64,000 bases of DNA from DASSUW01 sp963789005. GTDB lineage: Bacteria; Actinomycetota; Thermoleophilia; Solirubrobacterales; Solirubrobacteraceae. Below, one piece after another: positions 24,255-32,510 of this stretch; positions within the stretch are counted from its first letter, which is position 1, and every line of letters starts with the position of its first letter. The position numbers and the translations under genes were made by a program. Location: assembly GCA_963789005.1 (NCBI GenBank), contig CAWBIZ010000011.1, forward strand, positions 248,001 to 312,000. Reading direction: 5' to 3'. The notes below the pieces were generated by a model that was not told where the DNA came from, ran no database searches, and worked only from the letters and a program-made list of their open reading frames with translations.

Positions 24255-24285
24255 GCGGCGCAGGCTACCGCTCGGAGCAGAATGC

Positions 24286-24315
24286 TTGACATATGCCGAT
24301 ATCGGTATATATAGT
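24286..24315 (+). promoter_or_regulatory. ArsR-family gene promoter with palindromic operator
   Basis: A consensus -35 (TTGACA, 24286-24291) is followed by overlapping -10 candidates TATATA (24308-24313) and TATAGT (24310-24315). A 20-bp near-perfect palindrome, ATATGCCGATATCGGTATAT (one mismatched pair), fills 24291-24310 between them. That is where an ArsR repressor would block RNA polymerase. The -10 ends 6-8 nt before the ATG, so the mRNA is probably leaderless. Confidence 0.7.
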
Positions 24316-24321
24316 TCTCTC

Positions 24322-24666
24322 ATGGCCCGAGCAGCGACCACGGCGGACACGTTCAACGCGGTGGCCGAGCCTCGCCGGCGCCAGATCCTCGACGCCCTCG
24401 CCGGCGGCGAGCTGCCGGTCAACGACCTCGTGCACCTGCTCGGCATGGGCCAGCCGCAGGTGTCCAAGCACCTGCGGGTGCTGCGCGAGGTCGGCGCCGT
24501 GACGGTGCGCGACCAGGGCCGCCAGCGGCTCTACCGACTCAATGGCGAGGCGCTCAAACCCATCCACGACTGGATCAAGCCGTTCGAACGCTTGTGGTCT
24601 GAGCGCTTCGACGAGCTCGATGCGGTCCTCGACGACCTCAAGAAGGAGGAAGGACAATGCCCATGA
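24322..24666 (+). CDS. ArsR-family transcriptional regulator
   Basis: The 114-residue winged-helix protein has FNAVAEPRRRQILDALAGGE and the recognition region MGQPQVSKHLRVLREVGAV, then QRLYRLNGEALKPIHDWI. It belongs to the ArsR branch lacking metal-binding Cys, usually paired with SRPBCC/AHSA1 genes as here. It probably represses its own operon through the palindrome inside the promoter. The downstream gene overlaps its stop. Confidence 0.92.
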   Translation: MARAATTADTFNAVAEPRRRQILDALAGGELPVNDLVHLLGMGQPQVSKHLRVLREVGAVTVRDQGRQRLYRLNGEALKPIHDWIKPFERLWSERFDELDAVLDDLKKEEGQCP

Positions 24667-25139
24667 CGACTAGCCGCTCCGCGAAGGTGACCCTGCCCAC
24701 CGAAGACCAGATTCTGATCACGCGCGAGTTCGACGCGCCGAAGCACCTCGTCTACAAGGCCTGGACGACGCCTGAGCTGGTCAGCCGCTGGTGGACGGCC
24801 AAGCGCGGCGAGATGACCGTCGCCGAGATCGACCTACGGGTCGGCGGCAAGTGGCGTTACGTGATGATGGCCGGCGACATGGAGGTCGGCTTCCACGGCG
24901 AGTACCGCGAGATCGTCCCGAACGAGCGGATCGTCTCGACCGAGGTCTACGAGGGCTTCCCGGACGCTGAGGCGGTCAACCTGCTCACGCTCACCGAGAC
25001 GGACGGCCGCACCACGCTCGAGGTTCTCGTTCAGCACCAGACCAAGGAGCACCGCGATGGCCACATCAACTCCGGGATGGAGGACGGCCTGCAGGACGCG
25101 CTGGACCTGCTCGAAGAGGTCGCCGTCTCCCTCCGCTGA
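24657..25139 (+). CDS. SRPBCC/AHSA1-family protein
   Basis: The 160-residue START-like protein has ITREFDAPKHLVYKAWTTPE, WWTAKRGEMTVAEIDLRVGG, and FHGEYREIVPNERIV. Such proteins bind hydrophobic ligands, and their ArsR-linked forms often respond to unknown small molecules. A strong Shine-Dalgarno site (AAGGAGGAAGG) precedes ATG 24657; a second in-frame ATG is at 24663. It overlaps the regulator by 10 nt, giving a two-gene operon that ends at the hairpin beginning at 25166. Confidence 0.9.
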   Translation: MPMTTSRSAKVTLPTEDQILITREFDAPKHLVYKAWTTPELVSRWWTAKRGEMTVAEIDLRVGGKWRYVMMAGDMEVGFHGEYREIVPNERIVSTEVYEGFPDAEAVNLLTLTETDGRTTLEVLVQHQTKEHRDGHINSGMEDGLQDALDLLEEVAVSLR

Positions 25140-25165
25140 CGACGATCCCGACCCGCCGGATCATC

Positions 25166-25192
25166 GAGAGGCCCGCCCGGTGCGGGCCTCTC
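25166..25192. terminator. Bidirectional terminator hairpin
   Basis: An 11-bp perfect stem (GAGAGGCCCGC / GCGGGCCTCTC) with a 5-nt loop lies between the convergent SRPBCC and methyltransferase genes. It just touches the methyltransferase stop. Confidence 0.8.
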
Positions 25193-25928
25193 AGCCTTTC
25201 CGGTACACGGAGACGTGCGACGTGCTGAGCGCGGTGAACGGCTCCCGACGCCATCCGGCCCACCGGTCCTCCAGCTCCATCCCCGCGAGGCGCGCCATCA
25301 GGTCGAGCTCGGCCGGCCACGCGTAGCGGAACTCCACGGGGAACGCCTCGAGGTTGCCGTCGACGATGTAGAAGTGCTGCGAGCTGAAGGCCTGCGTGAC
25401 GACGTCGTAGACGTCGAACGAGAACCCCTCGCGGTCGGCGCGGATCGGGATCACCGTCTGCCCGGGCGGCAAGCTCTGCAACGCCGGCACCCCGTTCTCG
25501 ATCACGAACCGCCCGCCACGCCGCAGGTGAGCGGCGGCGTTCGCGAAGCACGCCACCTGCGCATCCTGCGTCACGAGGTTCGAGATCGTGTTGAAGACCA
25601 GATAGGCGACAGCGAACTCGCCGTCGACACGGGTCGTCGCGAAGTCACCGTGAACCGCCTCGATGCCCGAGGTCTTCGCGCGCAGCCGCGACAACATGGC
25701 CTCGGAGTTGTCGATCCCGACCACCCGAACGCCCTTCTCGGCGAGCGGAACAGCAATCCGCCCGGTCCCGATCCCGAACTCCAAGGCGCCGCCATCGCCC
25801 GCGAAACCGGCGAGCATCTCGACCACCGGCCCAACCACCTCGGGAGTCGACGCGCCAGCCGAGCGCTCGTCGTAGAAGGCCGCTACGCGCTCCCCGAAGA
25901 ACCCCTCCTCCACGGATCTACGGTACAT
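25191..25928 (-). CDS. Class I SAM-dependent methyltransferase
   Basis: The 245-residue protein has motif I LEFGIGTGRIAVPLAEKGV, the acidic residue at the end of strand 2 (VVGIDNSEAM), and motif II VHGDFA. A C-terminal half with FPVEFRYAWPAELDLMARLAG is shared with uncharacterised SAM methyltransferases. The substrate is unknown. It is convergent with the ArsR operon and divergent from the sugar dehydrogenase. Confidence 0.9.
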   Translation of the reverse strand: MYRRSVEEGFFGERVAAFYDERSAGASTPEVVGPVVEMLAGFAGDGGALEFGIGTGRIAVPLAEKGVRVVGIDNSEAMLSRLRAKTSGIEAVHGDFATTRVDGEFAVAYLVFNTISNLVTQDAQVACFANAAAHLRRGGRFVIENGVPALQSLPPGQTVIPIRADREGFSFDVYDVVTQAFSSQHFYIVDGNLEAFPVEFRYAWPAELDLMARLAGMELEDRWAGWRREPFTALSTSHVSVYRKG

Positions 25929-25996
25929 CGAACCGCCTCGCGCCGCGGTGCGTAGCGCCCTTCGGGCGATCCGTGAACAACCGGGAGGAGGCAGGA

Positions 25997-27466
25997 ATGC
26001 GAGCAGTACTCGGTCTCGCAGTCGTGGCCGCCACGTTGGTCTTCACCGCACACGCGGCGGCGCAGACGCCATCGGTCGTTGATCCGAGACTCGAGGTGGG
26101 CACGATCACCACGGGCCTCAGCCAGCCGGTGCAGATGGAGTGGATCGGCGAGGACGACTTCCTCGTGCTCGAGAAGGCCAGCGGCCAGGTCAAGCGGGTC
26201 CGCAACGGCGGCGCGCCCACGGTCGTTCTCGATCTGACCGTCAACTCCGCGTCCGAGCGCGGCCTGCTCGGCATCGCGCTCGACAGGTTCTTCCGCCACA
26301 ACGGGTTCGTCTACCTCTACTGGAGCGAGACGACGCTGCCCGCCGACAACGCCGACCTCCTGGCGGTGCCGGTCCTGGGCAACCGGCTCGACCGCTTCAA
26401 GTGGGACGGCTCGACGCTGACGTTCGACAAGACGCTCGTGCGGATGCGCGCGTTCCAGAACGATGCGTCCAACGGCGTCGCCCGCGGCAACCACGACGGC
26501 GGCGTCGTGCGCGTCGGCCCGGACGGCAAGATCTACCTGATCGTCGGCGACACCGGTCGCCGCGGCCAGATGCAGAACCTGATCGACGGGCCGTTGGTCT
26601 ACCCGTTCCCGGCGACGAACGACGGCTCGATCGGCGACGACCAGTTCGGCGGCCCGGACCCGGACTTCGAGCACCTGACGGGCGTGATCCTGCGGCTCAA
26701 TGCCGACGGCAGCGCGCCCAGGGACAACCCGTTCGTCGCCGAGGGCGCCAAGCGCGGCGGCCAGGTCGGCGCGACCCTCAAGAAGGTCTACGCCTACGGC
26801 ATCCGCAACTCGTTCGGCATGGCCTTCGACCCGTTCTCGGGCGACCTCTGGGAGCAGGAGAACGGCGACGACAGCTTCAGCGAGATCAACCGCGTCAAGC
26901 CGGGCTTCAACTCCGGCTGGGTGCAGGTGATGGGCCCGCTGAGCCGCGTCGCCCAGTTCCGGGAGATCGAGAACAACCGCGGCCCGACCGGCGATCCGGC
27001 GGCCGCGAGCTACTACGGCCTGCAGCAGGTGCGTTGGGGGCCGGAGAACATCGCGAAGACGCCGCGCGAGGCCGCCAAGCGCCTGTTCCGGCTCCCGGGC
27101 TCGCGCTTCAGCGACCCCGAGCTGGCGTGGAAGTACGAGTTCGCCCCAGGCGGGATCGACTTCCTCTCCCAGCGCGAGCTGGGCAAGAAGTACCGCGGCG
27201 ACCTCTTCGTCGGCTCAGCGAACGTCCGCGGCAGCAACATCTTCCGGCTGCCGATCGACCGCAACCGAAAGGAGATCGACCCGAACGATCGGCGCCTCCG
27301 CGACCGCGTCGCCGACAACCTCCGCAAGTACGAGCTGACCGAGAGCGAGTCGCTGCTGTTCGGCACCGGCTTCGGCGTCACCGCCGACGTGCGCGAGAGC
27401 CCCGCCGGCACGCTCTACGCCGTCTCGACCTCGCTGGGAACGATCTACGAGATCCGGAAGAAGTAA
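25997..27466 (+). CDS. PQQ-dependent sugar dehydrogenase-like secreted protein
   Basis: The mature protein follows a signal peptide (MRAVLGLAVVAATLVFTAHA, cut near AAAQ). It forms a six-bladed beta-propeller of the soluble glucose/sorbosone dehydrogenase family: GLSQPVQMEWIG, SERGLLGIALD, ARGNHDGGVVRVGPDGKIYL (His-Asp of the PQQ site), YAYGIRNSFGMAFDP, and NGDDSFSEINRVKPGFNSGW. ATG 25997 follows GGAGGAGGCAGGA; a GTG at 25973 would add eight residues before the signal peptide. PQQ genes are not in the window. Confidence 0.88.
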   Translation: MRAVLGLAVVAATLVFTAHAAAQTPSVVDPRLEVGTITTGLSQPVQMEWIGEDDFLVLEKASGQVKRVRNGGAPTVVLDLTVNSASERGLLGIALDRFFRHNGFVYLYWSETTLPADNADLLAVPVLGNRLDRFKWDGSTLTFDKTLVRMRAFQNDASNGVARGNHDGGVVRVGPDGKIYLIVGDTGRRGQMQNLIDGPLVYPFPATNDGSIGDDQFGGPDPDFEHLTGVILRLNADGSAPRDNPFVAEGAKRGGQVGATLKKVYAYGIRNSFGMAFDPFSGDLWEQENGDDSFSEINRVKPGFNSGWVQVMGPLSRVAQFREIENNRGPTGDPAAASYYGLQQVRWGPENIAKTPREAAKRLFRLPGSRFSDPELAWKYEFAPGGIDFLSQRELGKKYRGDLFVGSANVRGSNIFRLPIDRNRKEIDPNDRRLRDRVADNLRKYELTESESLLFGTGFGVTADVRESPAGTLYAVSTSLGTIYEIRKK

Positions 27467-27473
27467 CGCCCAA

Positions 27474-27508
27474 GCGCGGTCGGCGGCCGAGTCAGCCGCC
27501 GACCGCGC
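27474..27508. terminator. Bidirectional terminator between sugar dehydrogenase and tRNA-Lys
   Basis: A perfect 14-bp stem GCGCGGTCGGCGGC / GCCGCCGACCGCGC with a 7-nt loop lies just after the dehydrogenase stop and 14 nt past the 3' end of the minus-strand tRNA. Confidence 0.75.
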
Positions 27509-27521
27509 ACGGCGTTCGAGG

Positions 27522-27594
27522 TGCCCCCGCCAGGAATCGAACCTGGAACCTTCGGATTAAGAGTCCGCTGCTCTGCCAGTTGAGCTACAAGGGC
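27522..27594 (-). tRNA. tRNA-Lys (CTT)
   Basis: The 73-nt cloverleaf reads GCCCTTG TA GCTC on the minus strand, with a 7-bp acceptor (two G-T pairs), anticodon loop CTCTTAA (anticodon CTT), T arm GGTTCGAATCC and discriminator A. CCA is not encoded. Confidence 0.95.
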
Positions 27595-27627
27595 GGGTGG
27601 AGCGGGTCAAGGATAGCGTTTGGGGCG

Positions 27628-28335
27628 CTATTCCTCGGGCGCCGGGGTGGCCGACGGGGCGGCCTGCTGGAGCTGCTGCTGGAGCGCCTGTTCCTTCGCC
27701 GACTTGAGCTCCGCACGGAGCGTCTTGCGGTCGTCGGCGTCGGCTCTTTCGACCGCCTGGTCGGTCGCCAGGTCGCCCTTGCGGGTCTGGCCGGCCTGGT
27801 AGGCGAGGATCGCCAGGTTCGCGAAGGTGGCCGACTTCGGGCGGGCCTCGGTGATGACCTCCTGGGCGGAGACGGCCTTCGCCGGATCGTTCAATCCGAA
27901 CTGGCTGTAGGCGTTGACCATCAGGCTCGCCACGCCGTCGTCCGGCTTGTCGCCCGCGAGCGACAGATGCCGCTCCCACGCCTGGGTGGCCAGGCCGAGC
28001 TGGCGCTTGCCCTCCGCCGAGTACTGGCCCGTCTGCTGGTCGAGGTTGTCGCCGGCGTTGGCGAGCTGGTAGCGGGCGCGGGTCAGGTCGGCGAACGCCG
28101 CCGCATTGCGCGGGTTCGCCGTCGTCTCGCGCTGGGCCTCCCGCACGCGCTCCTCGTAGCGGCCGGTGCCGGTGTCGGTCGTGGCGTTGCGCTCGCTGAA
28201 GGCGTCGAACAGGCCGCCGGAGACGTCGCCGCCGATCCCGAACAGCACCAACCCGCCACCCATCAGGATGGCGAGCGAGAGGTACACGATCTTGATCGTC
28301 GTGCGCCGGCCGGCGCCTCGGAGGTCGAACAGCAT
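27628..28335 (-). CDS. Membrane-anchored TPR-like helical protein
   Basis: The 235-residue protein has one N-terminal helix (about 15-37, IVYLSLAILMGGGLVLFGIG), then an extracytoplasmic all-helical region with TPR-like pairs (NPRNAAAFADLTRARYQLAN, KSATFANLAILAYQAGQ) and a Gln/Pro-rich tail (QQQLQQAAPSATPAPEE). The exact family is not recognised. It follows tatC by 5 nt on the same strand, so it probably shares the tat transcript and may serve protein export or envelope assembly. Confidence 0.75.
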   Translation of the reverse strand: MLFDLRGAGRRTTIKIVYLSLAILMGGGLVLFGIGGDVSGGLFDAFSERNATTDTGTGRYEERVREAQRETTANPRNAAAFADLTRARYQLANAGDNLDQQTGQYSAEGKRQLGLATQAWERHLSLAGDKPDDGVASLMVNAYSQFGLNDPAKAVSAQEVITEARPKSATFANLAILAYQAGQTRKGDLATDQAVERADADDRKTLRAELKSAKEQALQQQLQQAAPSATPAPEE

Positions 28336-28340
28336 CGTCG

Positions 28341-29360
28341 TCAGTCTTCGCGGTCAGGGGAGGGCACGAGCTCGTCGCCGTCGGAGTCCGCCGGGTCCAG
28401 CTCGGCGTCCTCGCGAGCCCGGGCCCGGTCGGCGCGGCGGTCGAGCAGGGCTGCGATCAGGATAGAGCCTTCGAAGAGCACCACCAGCGGCAGCATCATC
28501 GAGAGCATCGTCACCGGGTCGGTGCCGGGCAGGAGCATCGCCAGGACCGCGATCCCGAGGAACGCGTAGCGGCGGTTGCGCCGCAGCTGCGTGGTGCTCA
28601 CGATCCCCACGCGCGTGACCGCAAGGATCCCGATCGGCACCTGGAACAGGAACCCCATGACCATCAGGACCATGATCGAGAACTTGTAGTAGTCCCGCGC
28701 CTGCAGCAGGATGTCGTAGTTGTCGTCGTTGAAGTTCTGCAGGAACGAGATCGCGTTCGGCAGCACGAAGAAGTACGCGAACACCACGCCGGCGGCGAAC
28801 AGGAACGGCACCGCCGCCATCAGCGGCATCGCCACCTGCCGCTCGCGTGGCGAGAACGCCGGCAGGATGAAGGCGTACGCCTGGTAGAGGATCACCGGCA
28901 GCGACAGCAGCAGCGCCGCGTAGGCGACCACCCGGAACGTGACCGTGAACGGCTCGCCGACGCCGAGCGTGACCGGCCGCCGCCCGGACGCCGCAGGCGC
29001 CGTCGCCGCTGTGCGAGCCGCCGTCTCAGCCGTCGCCGCCGCCTGTGAGCGCACCTCGGCACCCGCGCCCTCCGACCGCGCCAATGTGCGCGAGAGCACC
29101 TCGATCTGCAGGTAGAGCCGCTTCTGGGCCTGCTGGAACTCGGCGGCGCGCTCCAGCGGATCGTCGCTGTTCTCGGTGAAGGCCGACTCCTCGAGCGGCC
29201 GGTCCATGATCTCGAGGATCGCGTCGTTCTGCCAGAAGCAGACCGCCCCCGCGGCGAAGAACACGATCAGGCAGATGATCAGCCGCGTGCGCAGCTCGTC
29301 GAGGTGCTCGACCAGGCTGAGGCGATCCTCGTGGGCGATCGGGCGCAGTGCGGTGGCCAT
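28341..29360 (-). CDS. tatC: Sec-independent protein translocase TatC with enlarged first loop
   Basis: TatC recognises twin-arginine signals. The 339-residue protein has the N-terminal LSLVEHLDELRTRLI motif, six helices, SLPVILYQAYAFILPAFSPRER and VFAYFFVLPNAISFLQNF. Between helix 1 and the conserved GVGEPFTVTFRV there is an extra Ala/Glu-rich stretch of about 65 residues, likely coiled coil, making it longer than the usual ~250. The C-terminal tail is acidic. It lies 18 nt after tatA. A likely Tat client, the Rieske protein, is encoded nearby. Confidence 0.95.
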   Translation of the reverse strand: MATALRPIAHEDRLSLVEHLDELRTRLIICLIVFFAAGAVCFWQNDAILEIMDRPLEESAFTENSDDPLERAAEFQQAQKRLYLQIEVLSRTLARSEGAGAEVRSQAAATAETAARTAATAPAASGRRPVTLGVGEPFTVTFRVVAYAALLLSLPVILYQAYAFILPAFSPRERQVAMPLMAAVPFLFAAGVVFAYFFVLPNAISFLQNFNDDNYDILLQARDYYKFSIMVLMVMGFLFQVPIGILAVTRVGIVSTTQLRRNRRYAFLGIAVLAMLLPGTDPVTMLSMMLPLVVLFEGSILIAALLDRRADRARAREDAELDPADSDGDELVPSPDRED

Positions 29361-29378
29361 GACGCGCCCGCCCGGGCG

Positions 29379-29612
29379 CTAGGAGCGGGAGCGCTCGCGC
29401 TCGGGGACGACCTCGCCGTCGAGCGACCCGTCGGGACGCTCTTCGAGGTCGTCGTCGACCTTCTTGGTGAGCGAGTCCTTGAACTCCCGCATCCCCGAGC
29501 CGAGCTGCTTGCCCAGGCCGGGCAACCGCTTCGGACCGACGATCAGCAGGACGATCAGGAGCACGATGCCCAACTCGAGTGGGCCGATGGACTGAAAGAC
29601 GGCGAGGCTCAA
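29379..29612 (-). CDS. tatA: Twin-arginine translocase subunit TatA
   Basis: The protein has a short hydrophobic helix (GPLELGIVLLIVLLIVGPKR), the conserved hinge LPGLGKQLGSGMREFK, and a charged amphipathic tail ending PERERSRS. TTG 29612 is chosen because GGAAAGGGA lies about 6 nt before it; an upstream TTG (29642) would add ten residues. TatA forms the variable-size pore with TatC, the next gene. Confidence 0.92.
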   Translation of the reverse strand: MSLAVFQSIGPLELGIVLLIVLLIVGPKRLPGLGKQLGSGMREFKDSLTKKVDDDLEERPDGSLDGEVVPERERSRS

Positions 29613-29698
29613 ACGTTCGTCCCTTTCCGGGGTCGATCCCAAGGGTAGCGGCCCTCAGGTGTCAAGTTCCCACGCGCGAAGCCGATCATAGGGCCACG

Positions 29699-30121
29699 AT
29701 GAGCGAGCACCCGCACCCCGGTCAATACGTGCGCCGCGTGGTGCTCCCGTCCGGGCGTGCCATCGAGGTCGTGTACTTCGAGTCGCTCGCCGAGGAGAAC
29801 CTGGCGCCCGCCCAGCGGCCGCTCCAGGACCTGCACATCTGCCCGGTCTGCGATCGCGACCTCGTGTTCCCGGTCGAGTGGGAGGAGACCTCCCCCACGC
29901 ACTGGGAGGTGCTCCTGCGCTGCCCCAACTGCGAGTGGAGCGAGGTCGGCGACTTCGACCAGCCGACCGTCGACCGCTTCGACGAGCAGCTCGACCTCGG
30001 CACCGAGATCCTCCTGCGCGACCTCAAGCATCTCGAGCGCGCGAACATGGAGGACGAGATCGAGCGCTTCACCAAGGCGCTCGGGGCGGACGCGATCCTC
30101 CCCGAAGACTTTCACGCGTAG
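29699..30121 (+). CDS. Zinc-ribbon protein of unknown function
   Basis: The 140-residue protein is not recognised by name. It has two CxxC pairs, CPVC and CPNC, 29 residues apart, which should bind one zinc, in the context LHICPVCDRDLVFPVEWEE and LLRCPNCEWSEVGDF. The C-terminal half is an acidic helix (LLRDLKHLERANMEDEIERF). It is divergent from tatA and overlaps the convergent polyprenyl synthase gene by 10 nt. The motif order suggests a small nucleic-acid or protein adaptor. Confidence 0.75.
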   Translation: MSEHPHPGQYVRRVVLPSGRAIEVVYFESLAEENLAPAQRPLQDLHICPVCDRDLVFPVEWEETSPTHWEVLLRCPNCEWSEVGDFDQPTVDRFDEQLDLGTEILLRDLKHLERANMEDEIERFTKALGADAILPEDFHA

Positions 30122-31083
30122 CGGTCGACGACCCCGTCGGCGACCAGCTCCAACGCCCCCTGCTGGGCCTCCGGCAGTGCCGGCAGGTCCGCCTTCGCGT
30201 CGGCCACGATCCCGAGCGCCGTCTCCCGCGCTTCATCGAGCACGCCCGTCGCGACGATCGCGTCGCACACGGCCTCGGCCTGGGCGGGCGTGCGCACGCC
30301 ACGCAGGTCGAGCGAGCGCAGCTTCGGGTCGCGCTCGCGGGCGAGGATGAGCGGGAGCGTGACCGTGCCGTCGAGCAGGTCGGTGCCGCGATGCTTGCCC
30401 GTGCGCTCGGCCGGGCCGGAGACGTCGAGCACGTCGTCGAGCAGCTGGAAGGCCAGCCCGATGCGCCGGCCGAAGCGGCCCAGCACGTCGACCGGCGCGG
30501 CTCCTTCCAAAGCCCCCAGCTCGCACGCCGCCTGGAAGAGCCGGGCGGTCTTCAGATCACAGCGGTGCTCGTAGCGGGCCCGCGAGACGCCGACGTTCCA
30601 GGCGTCCTCGCGCTGCAGTAACTCACCCTCGGCGAGCGCCGACGACGCGCCGGAGAGCACCCGCACCGCCTCCGGCCGCCCGTTGCGGGCGAGCTCGGCG
30701 AACGCGCGCGAGAACAGCAGATCGCCGGTGGCGGTCGCGATCGCGCGCCCCGCGGAGGCCACGACGGTGGGCCGTCCGCGGCGCAGGTCGGCGCCGTCGA
30801 GCACGTCGTCGTGCACGAGCGTCGCCGAGTGGATGAGCTCGACCGCGACCATCGCCCGCAACACCCGCTCCGGATGCGCCGGCGATGGGCCGGCCGCGAG
30901 CAGCACGAGCAGCGGGCGCAGCCGCTTGCCGCCGGCGGCGATCGTGGCCCCCGCGTGCTCGGCCAGCAGCGACCCGTGCGAGCGCGCGAGCTCCTGCAGC
31001 CGCTCCTCAAGCTCGTCCATCAGCTCGGGGACGTGCGCGCCGCCCGCCGCGACGACCGCGGCAACCGCCTCGGCGCTAGCCAT
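30112..31083 (-). CDS. Polyprenyl diphosphate synthase (likely for menaquinone side chain)
   Basis: The 323-residue trans-prenyltransferase has GGKRLRPLLVLLAA, the first Asp-rich motif HSATLVHDDVLD followed by GRPTV, and the second Asp-rich motif FQLLDDVLDVSG. It elongates isoprenyl diphosphates. Its start overlaps menG by 8 nt and qcrABC lies upstream, so it most likely makes the C35-C45 side chain of menaquinone. Product length cannot be read from sequence alone. Confidence 0.92.
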   Translation of the reverse strand: MASAEAVAAVVAAGGAHVPELMDELEERLQELARSHGSLLAEHAGATIAAGGKRLRPLLVLLAAGPSPAHPERVLRAMVAVELIHSATLVHDDVLDGADLRRGRPTVVASAGRAIATATGDLLFSRAFAELARNGRPEAVRVLSGASSALAEGELLQREDAWNVGVSRARYEHRCDLKTARLFQAACELGALEGAAPVDVLGRFGRRIGLAFQLLDDVLDVSGPAERTGKHRGTDLLDGTVTLPLILARERDPKLRSLDLRGVRTPAQAEAVCDAIVATGVLDEARETALGIVADAKADLPALPEAQQGALELVADGVVDRYA

Positions 31084-31783
31084 GAACGGTCCCCGAGTGC
31101 AGCGCGATGATCCCGCCCGCCGTCAGCACCCAGCGCACGTCGCGCAGCCCAACGCCATGCATGACGGCGCCCAGCTCGTGCGGGCCCGGGAAGCGCCTGA
31201 CGGAGCTCGGGAGGTACGTGTACGCCTGGTCCTCGCCGGTCACGCGGCCGAGCAGCGGCACGATGCGATCGAACCAGAGGGAGAAGAACGTCGACAAGGG
31301 CGGCTTGGTGGGCGTGGTGATCTCCAGGACTACGACCCGGCCACCCGGGCGGACCACGCGCGCCATCTCGCGCAGCCCCTGCTCGAGGTCGGAGAAGTTG
31401 CGCGCGCCGAAGCCGACCGTGGCGGCGTCGAAGCCGCCGTCGGGATACGGGAGCGCGAGCGCGTTGGCCTGCTCCCAGCGCACGTCCGCGCTCTTGCGGC
31501 GCGCCCGCTCGAGCATGCCCTCCGAGAAGTCCGACCCGACGACCTCGCCGCCCGGCGTCACCCGCCGCGCGAGCTCGACCGCGAGGTCGCCGGTGCCGGT
31601 CGCGACGTCGAGCGCGCGGCTGCCGGGCGTGAGCGCCGCGAGGTCGGCCGCGCGCTCGCGCCAGCGGTGGTGCAGCCCGGCCGTCATGACCGAGTTCATG
31701 ACGTCGTAGACGCCCGCGATGCGATCGAACATCGCGCGGACCTGGCCCTCCTCGAGGGTCCCGCTGGCTGCGGCGCGACCCAA
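31076..31783 (-). CDS. menG: Demethylmenaquinone methyltransferase
   Basis: The 235-residue UbiE/MenG enzyme has VRAMFDRIAGVYDVMNSVMT, SAM motif LDVATGTGDLAVELA, FSEGMLERARRK and VGFGARNFSDLEQGL. It adds the last methyl group to menaquinone. It starts with TTG 3 nt after qcrC and overlaps the polyprenyl synthase gene, which groups menaquinone synthesis with its oxidase. Confidence 0.93.
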   Translation of the reverse strand: MGRAAASGTLEEGQVRAMFDRIAGVYDVMNSVMTAGLHHRWRERAADLAALTPGSRALDVATGTGDLAVELARRVTPGGEVVGSDFSEGMLERARRKSADVRWEQANALALPYPDGGFDAATVGFGARNFSDLEQGLREMARVVRPGGRVVVLEITTPTKPPLSTFFSLWFDRIVPLLGRVTGEDQAYTYLPSSVRRFPGPHELGAVMHGVGLRDVRWVLTAGGIIALHSGTVHG

Positions 31784-31786
31784 GCG

Positions 31787-32509
31787 CTACTCGGGCGCCT
31801 GCTTCTCGCCCTTGAGCTGCGTGAGGAACGCCACCAGCGCCGCCTTCTTCTCCTCCGGCAGCGCGCGGTAGGACGGCATCGGCGCGGTCGGGTTCTCGAG
31901 CGTGCGGCGGATCGCCGCCGCCGGCAGCGTCTCGCCGATCTCGGTCAAATGCGGCCCTGGGCCGTCGTTGCCGTTCTCGCCGATCTTGTGGCAGGCCAGG
32001 CAGCCCGACTGCGCCGCGACGAGCTTGCCCGGCTCGTACTCGGCGGCCACCTGGTACTCGATCTCGTTCGGCGAGCCGGCGGAGGCGCCGAGGTAGGTCA
32101 GCCAGCCCATCGCGGCGATCGTCAGGATGCCGGCGAGGGTGGCGATCGGCCGCCGTTCCGGCCGCCGCTCCGGGGAGCGGTCGATGAACGGCAGCATGAT
32201 CAGCAGGATCATGCAGATGGTCGGAATGCCGATCGTGGCCAGCGGCGTCAGCGACGGCGGCTTGACGACCCGCAGGAGCTCGAACAGGAAGAAGAAGTAC
32301 CACTCCGGCCGCGGGACGTAGGTCGTCGTCGTCGGGTCGGCCTTCGGCCCGAGCTCGGCGCCGAAGAGCAGCGACATGAACACGATCAGGAGCACCGTGA
32401 TCGCCGCCATGATCGAGTCCTTGGCGACCGCGTACGGGTAGAACGGCTTGCCCTTGGACTTCAGTATCGAGTACTCGCGGAGATAGGCCTCCTTGTCGGC
32501 CTGGTTCAT
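31787..32509 (-). CDS. qcrC: Menaquinol:cytochrome c reductase subunit QcrC (subunit IV/cytochrome c fusion)
   Basis: The 240-residue protein fuses a subunit IV-like half (about 1-140, three helices, PRPEWYFFFLFELLRV) to a C-terminal cytochrome c domain with one heme motif CLACH and a likely Met ligand (APMPSYR). This is the Bacillus-type QcrC. It works with QcrA and QcrB in the membrane to move electrons from menaquinol to cytochrome c. It starts 1 nt after the qcrB stop. Confidence 0.93.
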   Translation of the reverse strand: MNQADKEAYLREYSILKSKGKPFYPYAVAKDSIMAAITVLLIVFMSLLFGAELGPKADPTTTTYVPRPEWYFFFLFELLRVVKPPSLTPLATIGIPTICMILLIMLPFIDRSPERRPERRPIATLAGILTIAAMGWLTYLGASAGSPNEIEYQVAAEYEPGKLVAAQSGCLACHKIGENGNDGPGPHLTEIGETLPAAAIRRTLENPTAPMPSYRALPEEKKAALVAFLTQLKGEKQAPE

Positions 32510-32510
32510 C

